Source of the DNA: JACKCB01 sp964452775
Lineage (GTDB): Bacteria; Chloroflexota; Anaerolineae; Promineifilales; Promineifilaceae
Assembly (NCBI GenBank): GCA_964452775.1
Contig: CAYVQP010000013.1
Coordinates: forward strand, 5,533-69,532
Direction of reading: 5' to 3'
DNA length: 64,000 bases
A program made the position numbers and the translations under genes. The notes beneath the pieces were generated by a model. That model was not told where the DNA came from, did no database searches, and worked only from the letters and a program-made list of their open reading frames with translations. Positions 23,854 through 31,589 of this stretch are shown here, one piece after another; positions within the stretch are counted from its first letter, which is position 1; every line of letters starts with the position of its first letter.

Positions 23854-24801
23854 ATGACAGCATTGCAAGAACGTGAAATGTACATCGTGCTCATCGAGGC
23901 CGATGGAGCGCGGATGCCGAGCACGTACTACCGCCGGCGGGAGTCGTTGGCAATGAAGGTGCGCGGTGATCGGGAGTTGGGTCCACTGGCCCGGCGCGAG
24001 AACGGGACCTCGGTCATCTTCCAGGAAGGGGCGGTGCTGTGCAACAGCTACTCCCTGGCCCGGCAGATGGCGTGGCTGGCGATTGACGCTTTCGACGAGC
24101 TGGAGCGCAATGGCGAACTCGAAGGCCGGGATCCGTGCGTGAGCATTGGCCGGGCCAACCTGACCGACAACATCACCCGCACAGCGCAGGATAGCCAGGT
24201 GATTAACCGCATCCAGGAAGTGCTCGGCAAGCGCGGCCGCAAGCCGGAGCCGGCGGCATGGGTGGTGAGCTGCAAAGAGTGCTGCAAGGTCAGCCCGGTC
24301 GAACACCACAGCCCCATCCAGTGCCCGCATTGCGCCGGCTTCCTCATCCACAAGCGTAAGGGAGAGCCAGTCAGCTTCCGAGATGCCGGCGGGGATGTGC
24401 TGGAGTTGTGGCAGCGCACGCGCTTCGCCAATGGCCTGCACTGGGAGCCGGCCGAGATCTCCGATAGCGGCATGATGCCGCCGGCGGATGTGGAGGTGCA
24501 CAGCGACCGCGACCGGCAGGCTGTCGGGCTGCTGAGCGTATCGCCGGCGCTGGATACGATTCGGAAGATGGACCGGGAGACGGCGTTGCTGTTCCTGGAC
24601 GCTATCTTCTGCAATCGGACCAGCGTACCGCGAGAGGTGCGACTGAATAACCGGCTGCAGGCGGCGACGGTGTACTTGCGCAAGGGTGGGGACGCGACAG
24701 CGATTGAACTGGCAGAGCCGGATGTGCCGGACCTCTTTGACGCCAGCGCGGTTGTGCCGGCCGGCACGATTGCGGCGTGGGCGATGAACCAGAACTCATA
24801 A
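23854..24801 (+). CDS. Hypothetical protein with central zinc ribbon
   Basis: 315 residues from ATG 23854 (GAGGAG seven bases upstream). The N-terminal ~110 residues are alpha/beta; a CKECC and CPHC pair (near residues 145-170) forms a zinc ribbon; the C-terminal ~100 residues are helical. It follows the MoxR-VWA pair after hairpin H3 and could be part of the same functional block. No family recognised. Confidence 0.6.
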   Translation: MTALQEREMYIVLIEADGARMPSTYYRRRESLAMKVRGDRELGPLARRENGTSVIFQEGAVLCNSYSLARQMAWLAIDAFDELERNGELEGRDPCVSIGRANLTDNITRTAQDSQVINRIQEVLGKRGRKPEPAAWVVSCKECCKVSPVEHHSPIQCPHCAGFLIHKRKGEPVSFRDAGGDVLELWQRTRFANGLHWEPAEISDSGMMPPADVEVHSDRDRQAVGLLSVSPALDTIRKMDRETALLFLDAIFCNRTSVPREVRLNNRLQAATVYLRKGGDATAIELAEPDVPDLFDASAVVPAGTIAAWAMNQNS

Positions 24802-24814
24802 GGAGACAACAGCA

Positions 24815-24931
24815 ATGGCAAAGATTACGTTAGACGAGGAGTTTGTGGACGAGACCACGAAGATCGTGGACGTGGGCTTCTGCCTGTCTTTCCGGCTACC
24901 GGAGAGCGCGAGGCGGGAGGAGGAAGAGTGA
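24815..24931 (+). CDS. 38-residue acidic protein
   Basis: ATG at 24815 preceded by AAGGAGACAACAGC, the leader used by several genes here. Encodes MAKITLDEEFVDETTKIVDV..., highly acidic, ending REEEE. Its TGA overlaps the next ATG (TGATG), supporting real translation. Confidence 0.6.
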   Translation: MAKITLDEEFVDETTKIVDVGFCLSFRLPESARREEEE

Positions 24932-25455
24932 TGAAGGAAGAGTTTACCGTCTACCAGACGATGCTGAACGGAGGGCCGGCCGTCTCGTACCGGTTCGTGA
25001 CCGAGGACGGCGTGGTGTTCCAGACGATTGCCGGCAGCCTTGACGAGGCTCGGCGCTACCGTGACGGCTGGTTGCACGATTACGGCTACGAGCCGGACGG
25101 CCGGATTCCGGAGGCGCTGAGGCCGGCGGGGGACACCAGCTCCCGCCGCATTATGGCGATGTGGTGTACGGCCGGCGGACACGAGTACCAGATTGCCGGG
25201 CCATTCGAGAGCGAGCTGGACGCAGCCCGATACGCGGTCTCCCGTGACATTTACAGCGCCGGGTCGGTAGTCGTGCAACGGTTGGAGACGTTCTTTGATG
25301 GGGAGACTACGGACTGGGTGTGCGACGAGGTGCGCGATGCCGGCGCAATTGTTGGAGGGAAAAGACGCCCAAAGCGTAGCCTGAGTATGATACTCGCCAT
25401 ACTCGTCGGATCAGGAGAAGCGGAAATGACAGCAGCGCGAGGGCCGGCGCGATGA
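24931..25455 (+). CDS. Hypothetical protein
   Basis: 174 residues from ATG 24931, coupled to the tiny upstream gene. Two similar beta-alpha halves (VFQTIAGSLDEARRYRDGWLHDYG and EYQIAGPFESELDAARYAVSRDI) suggest an internal duplication of a small fold. Stop overlaps the HNH gene start. Function unknown. Confidence 0.55.
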   Translation: MKEEFTVYQTMLNGGPAVSYRFVTEDGVVFQTIAGSLDEARRYRDGWLHDYGYEPDGRIPEALRPAGDTSSRRIMAMWCTAGGHEYQIAGPFESELDAARYAVSRDIYSAGSVVVQRLETFFDGETTDWVCDEVRDAGAIVGGKRRPKRSLSMILAILVGSGEAEMTAARGPAR

Positions 25456-26297
25456 ATAGCGGCAAACTGGAGGCGATCCGGGATCGCTTCTGGGAGAAGG
25501 TAGAGCGGCTCGACCCGGCCGGGTGCTGGACGTGGATAGGCAGCGTTGGCCGGAAGAACGGCTGCGCGCAGATGAGGGTCGCCGGCCGGATAGAGCAGGC
25601 GGCGCGCATCTCCTATATGCTGGCCGGCGGGGAGGCGATTGAGGACGGAGTGGTGATAGACCACGTCTGCGGCAACCGGCTGTGCGTCAACCCGGCGCAC
25701 ATGCAGCTCGTTGGCCGGCGGGCGTGGACGGACGCGGAAGATCATTACCTGCGCCGGATGTACTGCTTTGTGCCGGTAGACCACATAGCCGAAGAGTTAG
25801 GCCGCACAGTCACCGCGGTGCAGGTGCGCCGGAAAGAGATTGGGATTGTCGCTCTGCAGCAGCGCGACGACGTGCTCAGCCCGCTGAAGTTCGCGGAGGC
25901 GGTTGGGGTGGGGTGGGGAGCGGCAAGGCGGCTGGCGGATATGGAGCAGTATTCCGCCACGATGTACCACGGAAATCAGGCGACGAGGGTCGTGCTGGTG
26001 GACGGCTTCAAGCGCTGGCTGGGCGAGCCGGCCAACTGGCAGCACCTGGACGTTGACAAGCTGGTCCGGCCTGATTTTCGAGAGGTGGTGGAGCGGGCAC
26101 GCCGGAAGAACAGCGTTCCCTGGCTACTCCTGGAAGAGGCGGCCGGCTACGTTGGCTATAGCGCGAGTCGTCTCAAGACGCTTGCCCGTCGGGGAAAGGT
26201 TCCCTTTGAGCGCGGCCACGTAGGGCAGAGAGGGAGGGCGCGCTTGCTGTTCAAGAAGGCGGACCTGGATCAGTTCAAGCAGGCATACGGACGATAG
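25452..26297 (+). CDS. HNH endonuclease with DNA-binding extensions
   Basis: 281 residues. Residues ~10-85 are an HNH nuclease of the type seen in phage homing enzymes (VIDHVCGNRLCVNPAHMQLV with the His/Asn/His set). Residues ~90-125 resemble a Myb/SANT-like helix-turn-helix (AWTDAEDHYLRRMY...AEELGRTVTAVQVRRK), and the C-terminal part carries a MerR/excisionase-like helix (GYVGYSASRLKTLARRGKVPF). Probably a free-standing homing endonuclease or site-specific nuclease. Overlaps the upstream gene by four bases. Confidence 0.8.
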   Translation: MNSGKLEAIRDRFWEKVERLDPAGCWTWIGSVGRKNGCAQMRVAGRIEQAARISYMLAGGEAIEDGVVIDHVCGNRLCVNPAHMQLVGRRAWTDAEDHYLRRMYCFVPVDHIAEELGRTVTAVQVRRKEIGIVALQQRDDVLSPLKFAEAVGVGWGAARRLADMEQYSATMYHGNQATRVVLVDGFKRWLGEPANWQHLDVDKLVRPDFREVVERARRKNSVPWLLLEEAAGYVGYSASRLKTLARRGKVPFERGHVGQRGRARLLFKKADLDQFKQAYGR

Positions 26298-26310
26298 AAG
26301 TAGGGCGCAC

Positions 26311-26484
26311 ATGAAGGTGAGGCTGGTAGTGATATATGATTCCATTCTCCCGGCGGAATACCTGGCAATGCTGTTCTGGCTGATGCAGAAGCCGGCCCCT
26401 CCCGGCCGGCTGAAAGCGTGGCAGGCGGCGCTTATCCTGGGCGCGATCATGGGCTTGATTGCCCTTGCCGCCCTCTACCCCTGA
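26311..26484 (+). CDS. 57-residue membrane protein
   Basis: ATG 26311, weak SD. MKVRLVVIYDSILPAEYLAML...followed by a clear C-terminal membrane segment (AALILGAIMGLIALAALY). Fits tightly between neighbours. Function unknown. Confidence 0.45.
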   Translation: MKVRLVVIYDSILPAEYLAMLFWLMQKPAPPGRLKAWQAALILGAIMGLIALAALYP

Positions 26485-26495
26485 TGAGGAGACGT

Positions 26496-26792
26496 ATGTT
26501 TAAGGCGAAGGTGAGTGACCCGGACTATGGACAGGTAATGGCGGAGATCCGGCGCCTTAATGAACTACTGGCAGCCCTGATCAACCCGGCGTGCCACTGG
26601 AATACGGTGCAGGCTGTCAAAGGCACGGAGCTGGCCGAGCCGGATCGGATGCGGGCTATTCAACGGGTCAGAGACGACCTGGCCCGGCTGGTGGGCCGGG
26701 ATGAGTACGACGACCTGCAAGGGCCGTTCGCGCGCCATGCAGCGGCGATGGACGTGATTGAGATTCCCGACTGCCTGATCCGCCGGCAATGA
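26496..26792 (+). CDS. Hypothetical protein
   Basis: 98 residues from ATG 26496, which has GAGGAGA upstream. Helical, with ADRMRAIQRVRDDLARLVGRDEYDDLQGP-style segments. No family recognised; last gene of the P4 operon before promoter P8. Confidence 0.55.
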   Translation: MFKAKVSDPDYGQVMAEIRRLNELLAALINPACHWNTVQAVKGTELAEPDRMRAIQRVRDDLARLVGRDEYDDLQGPFARHAAAMDVIEIPDCLIRRQ

Positions 26793-26811
26793 TTGTGCGC
26801 CGCCATATATC

Positions 26812-26825
26812 GGGGGAAATACCGC
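26812..26825. promoter_or_regulatory. Dyad-motif copy upstream of P8
   Basis: GGGGGAAATACCGC flanked by ATAT on both sides, 22 bp before the P8 -35 region. Member of the dispersed motif family. Confidence 0.4.
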
Positions 26826-26846
26826 AATATGGCGAGCGGGCCGGGC

Positions 26847-26875
26847 TGGAAATGGTGATAACTATGTGGTATCAT
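26847..26875 (+). promoter_or_regulatory. Weak promoter P8 (shared family)
   Basis: TGGAAA at 26847-26852, 17-bp spacer with TAACTATGTGG, TATCAT at 26870-26875. The TAAC block and TG before the -10 are kept although the -35 is poor, so an activator may be needed. Confidence 0.55.
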
Positions 26876-26919
26876 CGCTTGTGTTGGGGATTATGTCTAG
26901 CGAGTTTCGGAGAAGGGCG

Positions 26920-27078
26920 ATGAAGACGCGTGTAGTGGTGGCTATGCTGCTGTTGGGCGGCATCGGCTATTTGTGGTGGCAGCGCCGGCGCACCTATGCT
27001 GTGCCGGGCGTGGGGCGCATCCGGCGAGCATCAGATACGGATTTTGAGTACTGGAAAGGGGTGTACGAGGCCAGGTAG
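26920..27078 (+). CDS. 52-residue membrane protein
   Basis: ATG 26920 is preferred (AGAAGGG upstream); the in-frame GTG at 26866 lies inside the promoter. N-terminal membrane segment (VVVAMLLLGGIGYLWW), then a basic cytoplasmic tail. Function unknown. Confidence 0.5.
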   Translation: MKTRVVVAMLLLGGIGYLWWQRRRTYAVPGVGRIRRASDTDFEYWKGVYEAR

Positions 27079-27086
27079 GTGGGCAG

Positions 27087-27482
27087 ATGGTAGCGGAAAC
27101 GACAGCACGGCAAGGGGCATCGCCTATCAGGGTGGTGTTGGTGATTCTTCTGGCGGCGATATTGGTGACGGCGGCCGGCAAGTTGTTGCTGACTGCTCAT
27201 GCGACTGACCGGCACGGGGCGGAGGCGCGGCAGGTGCGTGAGTGCCTGGAGCGCAATGGGCCGGTGCAGACATGGCAGCAGAACGACGATCCCAGCGTGC
27301 GCATCTTTTGTGTGGAGCTGGAGCCGGAACCATGCAGCCGGTGGGGAATCCTCATCGCGCAGCTATGGCCGAGTGTGGTGGCCGGCTGCTCGATGCGGGA
27401 GAGGACGGCGTACATTCCCAGGGATGGCACTCCCGGCCGGGTGACGCAGTATCTGGAGCGCTTTGCGACGCGGATCCGGTAG
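27087..27482 (+). CDS. Single-TM exported protein
   Basis: 131 residues. N-terminal membrane segment (VVLVILLAAILVTAAGKLLL), then an exported domain with four cysteines that could form disulphides (RECLERNG, FCVELEPEPCSRW, GCSMRER). Probably anchored outside the membrane. Operonic with the preceding small membrane protein. No family recognised. Confidence 0.55.
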   Translation: MVAETTARQGASPIRVVLVILLAAILVTAAGKLLLTAHATDRHGAEARQVRECLERNGPVQTWQQNDDPSVRIFCVELEPEPCSRWGILIAQLWPSVVAGCSMRERTAYIPRDGTPGRVTQYLERFATRIR

Positions 27483-27493
27483 GCAGGATCGAA

Positions 27494-27518
27494 AATGCCC
27501 CCAGGGGATGGGGGCATT
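27494..27518 (+). terminator. Hairpin, possible terminator
   Basis: Perfect 9-bp stem AATGCCCCC with GGGGGCATT and a 7-base loop just after the 27482 stop. No following T-run on the plus strand, so termination strength is uncertain. Confidence 0.45.
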
Positions 27519-27529
27519 CTCCTGCTCCA

Positions 27530-27561
27530 CAAGTGCGGGCTGGCAGGCCCGATACCACTTG
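27530..27561 (+). ncRNA. UGGCAG-loop hairpin H6
   Basis: CAAGTG and CGGGC pair with GCCCG and CACTTG (ATAC bulge) around a TGGCAG loop. CCGGAAACAACAGCAAGG follows directly. Stem sequence differs from the GC-palindromic copies, so pairing rather than sequence is conserved. Confidence 0.65.
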
Positions 27562-27626
27562 CCGGAAACAACAGCAAGGACATGATAGCATGGATTGAGA
27601 TCCCTACTTGTTTTCTACCGGATTTC

Positions 27627-27655
27627 TTCCAAAATTGGGGATCGTATGATATTAT
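27627..27655 (+). promoter_or_regulatory. Weak promoter P9
   Basis: TTCCAA at 27627-27632, 17-bp spacer ending GTATGA, TATTAT at 27650-27655. Keeps TATGA plus -10 of the family but lacks TAAC. Drives the replication genes from 27686. Confidence 0.5.
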
Positions 27656-27685
27656 GTGGTTAGTTCGTGTGTTGTGGAGGCGCTT

Positions 27686-28081
27686 TTGCCATCTAATCCC
27701 AAGTTTCCGATGTTGACGGGGACCAAGATGCGGTTGTTGTGGGACATGGTTCGGCTGGAAAATAGCCGGCTACGCGCTGTCCGGGAGCAGATCTCGGACT
27801 ACAAACAGCGTATGACGGCCTTTTACAACCAGTGGGGACCTAAGCGCCCGCGTACGGACGAAGAGTGGTTGGCGTTCTGGTACGCCTTCCGCGTGCTGCA
27901 AGATGGGCTGGACAGGTCCCTGGCCGAGATTACCGGCTCTATTGATGAGATAGACCGGACCACGCTGTCCGCTACGGAGATCATCCGTAATCACGGCGTG
28001 GAAGGGATTGACGCCGATCCGTTGGGATCAATCCGGCTACTGATTAACCGCCTTGAAGAAGTGAATGGAGCATCGACTTGA
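27686..28081 (+). CDS. Helical hypothetical protein
   Basis: 131 residues from TTG 27686, which has GGAGG five bases upstream and lies downstream of P9. Coiled-coil N-terminal half (LLWDMVRLENSRLRAVREQISDYKQRM) and a second helical part. Stop overlaps the next gene. Its place before the initiator genes suggests a replication-accessory role; not recognised. Confidence 0.6.
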   Translation: MPSNPKFPMLTGTKMRLLWDMVRLENSRLRAVREQISDYKQRMTAFYNQWGPKRPRTDEEWLAFWYAFRVLQDGLDRSLAEITGSIDEIDRTTLSATEIIRNHGVEGIDADPLGSIRLLINRLEEVNGAST

Positions 28082-28464
28082 GCGCACTGAAACTGTCTCA
28101 CGTCTGGAAACAACATTTCGCCGGCCCGCTGCATTATCTGGTTATGCTTAGCCTGGCCGACAACGCCGATGATTACGGCCTGGTCTATGTGCCGTTGGCG
28201 CGGTATGGAGAGAAGCTGCAGATGCCGGAAGAGCAGCTGGCCCGGCTGTTGGACGAGCTCGTGGCCAGCGCGGACCTGTTCCGCCTGCCGGCGAGACTGT
28301 CCACCGCCGGCTATTGGTACGTCGTATTGCCGACGGAAGCGGACGTCAGCGTTTCGCTGCGCGCCCACCCTCACTTTCAGCCACACGCACAAGCTACGAT
28401 GGTGGATTACCAGCGCCTGTTCTGCCGGCAGGGCAGCAACGGCGCTGCGCCACTTCCCGTTTAA
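28078..28464 (+). CDS. Winged-helix protein, short paralogue of the replication initiator
   Basis: 128 residues, TTG start overlapping the previous stop. SHVWKQHFAGPLHYLVMLSLADNADDYGLVYVPLARYGEKLQMPEEQLARLLDEL matches the winged-helix N-terminal domain of phage O-like initiators and resembles residues 10-70 of the next gene (LLALAAMADIADDEGLCWPSVEYLAGKL). It lacks the C-terminal region, so it may be a regulator or a loader subunit. Evidence: fold similarity and adjacency. Confidence 0.6.
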   Translation: MSALKLSHVWKQHFAGPLHYLVMLSLADNADDYGLVYVPLARYGEKLQMPEEQLARLLDELVASADLFRLPARLSTAGYWYVVLPTEADVSVSLRAHPHFQPHAQATMVDYQRLFCRQGSNGAAPLPV

Positions 28465-28554
28465 CCGCTGGCAAGGCCCTGGCCGGGTGGCGCCGGCCTG
28501 ATTTCTGTTTGGGCGTCGAAACAACAGCAACAACAGCAAAGTAGGGGTACTGTT

Positions 28555-29634
28555 ATGAGTGTTACAACCTCAACCATGGTCTGGACGTATTCGCGCAGCC
28601 AGGGAGTGCGGCTGCTGGCATTAGCGGCGATGGCCGATATTGCCGATGATGAGGGGCTGTGCTGGCCCAGCGTGGAGTATCTGGCCGGCAAATTGCGGCA
28701 GGCCGAGCGCTATACCCGTATGGTGTTGCGCGACCTGAAGCAGGAAGGGGAGCTGTACGTCATTCCCCGCTCCGGCTGGAACAGCAAGGTGCGCCGGAAG
28801 TCGAACGCCTACATCATCATGGCCGGCATGGACGAGGAACGCTTTGTACGCGCGTGCCGGCATGATCCGCTTAACTACAGCGAGGCGTACGCGCGTGAAC
28901 TCTATCGCGCTATCCCGGCCGGCTCCGTGCCGGCGGACGTCATGTTCAGCCCGCGCAGAGAGCAAAACGCTCCGGGCGACGACAATGGCCGTTCTGCCGA
29001 TGCGGCCGGCTACCTACACGAACCCCGCTACGACAGATTTGAGGTAAATCCCGCACAATTGCCGGCCGACAACCCTGATCAGATGATCAGGGGAAACAAC
29101 TTGGAGGGGGAAAACAACCCTGATGATATGATCAGGGTTGGAACTACCAACCCTGATCATATGATCCCAACTACCCTGATCAAACGATCCCCCGATACAT
29201 CATTAGATACAATAGGTGGGGGCGGTGTTTCATTTTCTCCCATTCCGGTTCTTGAAAATGACGCGCGCGCAGACGCGCAACCGGCAACGCTGACGGAAGC
29301 GGCTTTTCGGGAATTGAAGAACTCGCTGCGCGGTGTCATGGTACGCGCTACGTACAATGACCTGATCGCGCCGGCCGGGATGCCGGCGCAAGAGCGGCCG
29401 GGATACTTGATCCTGCACGTGCCCACAGAGCAACAGGCCGAGCGGATCAACAACATGCTCGCGCCCGTGATTGAGGCGCACTTGCCGTTTGTTGGGGGAG
29501 CGCTGGGAATGCGCGTGCGGGCGGTGGCTGCCGCCTCGCCCAGGTCGGCCGGGAACGGGAAGATGCCGGCCGCGGTGAGGACGAGCGTGCCGGCGTTGCG
29601 CCAGGACCCGCGCGCGGAAGAGCTGCCGTTCTAG
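28555..29634 (+). CDS. Lambda O-like replication initiator with nested origin
   Basis: 359 residues. Residues ~8-85 form the helix-turn-helix of phage replication O-like proteins (TYSRSQGVRLLALAAMADIADDEGLCWPS...QAERYTRMVLRDLKQEGEL). A flexible middle is encoded by iterons (NPDQMIR, NPDDMIR, NPDHMIP), and the C-terminal ~110 residues (LTEAAFRELKNSLRG...YLILHVPTEQQAERINNML) resemble the loader-interacting part of such initiators. It binds the origin repeats within its own gene and recruits the host helicase. Expressed early from the P9 unit. Confidence 0.8.
   Translation: MSVTTSTMVWTYSRSQGVRLLALAAMADIADDEGLCWPSVEYLAGKLRQAERYTRMVLRDLKQEGELYVIPRSGWNSKVRRKSNAYIIMAGMDEERFVRACRHDPLNYSEAYARELYRAIPAGSVPADVMFSPRREQNAPGDDNGRSADAAGYLHEPRYDRFEVNPAQLPADNPDQMIRGNNLEGENNPDDMIRVGTTNPDHMIPTTLIKRSPDTSLDTIGGGGVSFSPIPVLENDARADAQPATLTEAAFRELKNSLRGVMVRATYNDLIAPAGMPAQERPGYLILHVPTEQQAERINNMLAPVIEAHLPFVGGALGMRVRAVAAASPRSAGNGKMPAAVRTSVPALRQDPRAEELPF
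29073..29192 (+). other. Putative replication origin: iterons inside the initiator gene
   Basis: Four CCCTGAT-headed repeats at 29073-29092, 29118-29137, 29151-29168 and 29174-29192. The first is a near-perfect dyad (CCCTGATCA, GA, TGATCAGGG); the second has one mismatch; the last two keep the left arm. Copy 4 lies in a different reading frame, so DNA, not protein, is conserved. An AT-rich stretch follows (29193-29240). Matches the architecture of lambda ori inside gene O. Confidence 0.75.
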
Positions 29635-29699
29635 CGACGACCGGCGCCAATGTGCGGTATTTCCTGCACCTTTCGCCGGAAAATGGCGAGCAAAATGGG

Positions 29700-29728
29700 T
29701 TGACCTTGAGATAACCCTATGATATAAT
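29700..29728 (+). promoter_or_regulatory. Promoter P5 (shared family)
   Basis: -35 TTGACC at 29700-29705, 17-bp spacer with TAACCCTATGA, -10 TATAAT at 29723-29728. A dyad-motif copy (GTATTTCCTGCACC) lies ~35 bp upstream. Transcription would begin about 4 bases before hairpin H7. Confidence 0.85.
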
Positions 29729-29738
29729 CCTTTGTGAT

Positions 29739-29764
29739 GGTTGGCTGCTGGCAGGCGGCCGGCC
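29739..29764 (+). ncRNA. UGGCAG-loop leader hairpin H7 at the 5' end of the P5 transcript
   Basis: GGTTGGCTGC pairs with GCGGCCGGCC, with three G-U wobbles, around TGGCAG. Followed by GGAAACAGCAGC at 29801 and, at 29846-29861, by a small CCTC/GAGG hairpin that also has TGGCAG in its loop and includes the SD of the next gene. Confidence 0.65.
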
Positions 29765-29867
29765 TCACCGGCCCGGAATCGGGCGCATACTACGGGGAAT
29801 GGAAACAGCAGCAAGCCACGTAGTATAAACGACAATTTGCTGTTGCCTCATGGCAGGGAGGTTCATC

Positions 29868-29984
29868 ATGTTGTTCTACGTGTTCGTTGGTGTCGTTGCG
29901 GTTGTGTTGGCTGTGTGGATGCTGTGGGAAGCGGAGCACGGGCAGCAGGACAAAGGGGAGGGAGACCGATGGGATTCAAGGTGA
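29868..29984 (+). CDS. 38-residue membrane peptide
   Basis: ATG 29868 with GGGAGG seven bases upstream. MLFYVFVGVVAVVLAVWMLWEAEHG...: one membrane segment and a charged tail. Overlaps the ATPase gene start by 16 bases. Real translation is likely given the SD; function unknown. Confidence 0.6.
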   Translation: MLFYVFVGVVAVVLAVWMLWEAEHGQQDKGEGDRWDSR

Positions 29985-30862
29985 AGGAGCCACCTCGTTA
30001 TCCGCGCCGGCTGTGGTCGTTGGTCGGCTATCCGGCCAGCGGCAAGTCCACGTTCGCGGCGCAGATGCGGCCGGGCATCCTGGCCATTGACGCGGATCAT
30101 CGCTTTGATGAGGTGATCCGACTGGTGAGCGGCAAGGTGTACGAACTGGACAACCCGGCTGACAACGTGATTGTCAGTCGCATTGCCGCCCAATTGCGCC
30201 AGAACATGCCCGATGCGGCGATCAAGACCATTGTGGTGGACAGCCTGACCGCCATCATCGCCCCGCTGATTGGCCGGGCGATCCTGGACAATGCGGCCGG
30301 GGTGAACAAGAACAAGAGCGCCGCCTTTGTGGACAAGGCGGTGGCTATGCGCTTGCTGCAGGACACCGTGACCATGTTTGGCACGGACGTGCTCTGGCTG
30401 TACCACCTGCAAGATGGGCGAAACAACAACGGCAAGCCGGTGGTTACGTCCACGATCCCGGCGACGGAGCTAAGCCGGCTCGGGCGGTCGCTAAATGCCC
30501 GGCTGCGGATCGTGTTGGACGGAGAGCGGCGCGGGGTGAAGGTGGAGTGGTGCCGGCGCGGGCAGGAGGGGATGACGCTGTGGGATGACAGCGGCATGTG
30601 GGCCGGGATGCCGGAGAAGCTGGAAGAGGCCATGTATGCCCAAAATGGGGCAATTACCCCTAAATCCAGCCGCTTTGCCGGCCCGGATCAGGCGATTGCC
30701 TGGGCCGTCGAAGAAGGGTTTTTCGGCGATGTGGACAGCGCCCGGGCCGCATATGAGCGCGTCAAGGCCGAGGCGCAGCCGGGGACCGCCGGCGAGATGT
30801 GGGAGTTGTGGACTACGGCCTGCTATGAGCTGCGGGGTACGGCTGAGGAAGCCGGGTTCTGA
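29969..30862 (+). CDS. RecA-like P-loop ATPase (AAA_24/Sak4-like)
   Basis: 297 residues from ATG 29969 (GGGAGG upstream); the longer in-frame ORF would begin in the leader. Walker A GYPASGKST (residues 20-28), a Walker B-like strand KTIVVDSLTAII (~85-96) and the WLYHLQDG strand match phage ATP-binding proteins of the AAA_24/Sak4 group, which help single-strand annealing or recombination. The C-terminal ~90 residues form a separate helical part. Placed after the initiator, consistent with replication-recombination. A dyad-motif copy lies within it at 30647-30660. Confidence 0.75.
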   Translation: MGFKVKEPPRYPRRLWSLVGYPASGKSTFAAQMRPGILAIDADHRFDEVIRLVSGKVYELDNPADNVIVSRIAAQLRQNMPDAAIKTIVVDSLTAIIAPLIGRAILDNAAGVNKNKSAAFVDKAVAMRLLQDTVTMFGTDVLWLYHLQDGRNNNGKPVVTSTIPATELSRLGRSLNARLRIVLDGERRGVKVEWCRRGQEGMTLWDDSGMWAGMPEKLEEAMYAQNGAITPKSSRFAGPDQAIAWAVEEGFFGDVDSARAAYERVKAEAQPGTAGEMWELWTTACYELRGTAEEAGF

Positions 30863-30865
30863 AAG

Positions 30866-31069
30866 ATGGGGGTATATACGGGTTGGCGGTGCTGCCGGTT
30901 GTGCGACCGAGGCGGGGAGCTGCAACGCTGGCAGGCGCTGGAACAGCCGGCAGAGGACGGTGTGAATGGGGTATTAGGGCAGGGCAGGGCATGGCCTGGC
31001 ACGGCATGGCCGGGCAGGGCCGGGCCGGGCCAGGCATGGCGGGGCCGGGCAAGGCATGGCGGGGCATAG
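30866..31069 (+). CDS. Small zinc-knuckle-like protein running into a G-rich array
   Basis: ATG 30866, three bases after the ATPase stop. First ~33 residues look genuine (TGWRCCRLCDRGGELQRWQALEQPAED). The remaining half is the translation of the GGCATGG array (AWPGTAWPGRAGPG), so the original 3' end may have been replaced by the repeat. Confidence 0.4.
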   Translation: MGVYTGWRCCRLCDRGGELQRWQALEQPAEDGVNGVLGQGRAWPGTAWPGRAGPGQAWRGRARHGGA

Positions 31070-31079
31070 CAAGGCTAGG
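30968..31079 (+). repeat. G-rich GGGCA/GGCATGGC array 1
   Basis: Degenerate repeats of GGGCAGGGC and GGCATGGC units. It contains two four-tract G-quadruplex patterns (GGG runs at 31012, 31017, 31022, 31027; and 30968, 30977, 30982, 30987). The array ends GGCGGGGCATAGCAAGG, as does array 2 at 31891. Confidence 0.8.
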
Positions 31080-31085
31080 TTGTAA

Positions 31086-31589
31086 GTGATTTACCTTATC
31101 GAGATGGTTGGCACACCTTATTTCAAGATTGGTCACACGACCAAGACAGCGCAAGAACGTCTGGCGCAGTTGCAGACCGGGAATCCATTGCCGTTGCGAA
31201 TAGTCGCCGTCCTGGATGGCGACGAGACAACGGAAGCTGAGCTTCACCGGCGCTTCATGCATTGCAAGACGGCGGCCGCTAACGAGTGGTTCAAGCTGAC
31301 CCAAGAGCAAATACAGGAGATAACCAATGAACACGAACAAGTTTGTTGTCATTCAAGTTCAGTTGTCGGGGGCTCGCCCCATGATGTTCAGCCGGTTTCC
31401 GGGCGACATCAACACCCAACTGCCGGCAGCGGAGAAGATGTATCTAACCGCGTCAAGGCAGTTGATAATCCCCGCCATCAACGTGTACTCAATGCTGGTT
31501 GGGGAGAACACCAAGTCAGTCTGCCGTCAGTTTTTTGGCCGGCAAGGAAAGACGATCGGCCTGGGGATTTCGGCGTACACGAACATTGA
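31086..31589 (+). CDS. GIY-YIG-like (T5orf172/MUG113) protein with out-of-frame extension
   Basis: GTG start. Residues 1-80 match the T5orf172/MUG113 type of GIY-YIG domain: YLIEMVGTPYFKIGHTTKTAQERLAQLQTGNP, AELHRRFMHCKTAAANEWFKL. Such domains are nicking nucleases or their relatives in mobile elements. After residue ~85 the ORF overlaps the next gene in another frame for ~260 bases, so the true product probably once ended near 31340. The pair is bounded by G-rich arrays, suggesting a mobile cassette. Confidence 0.65.
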   Translation: MIYLIEMVGTPYFKIGHTTKTAQERLAQLQTGNPLPLRIVAVLDGDETTEAELHRRFMHCKTAAANEWFKLTQEQIQEITNEHEQVCCHSSSVVGGSPHDVQPVSGRHQHPTAGSGEDVSNRVKAVDNPRHQRVLNAGWGEHQVSLPSVFWPARKDDRPGDFGVHEH

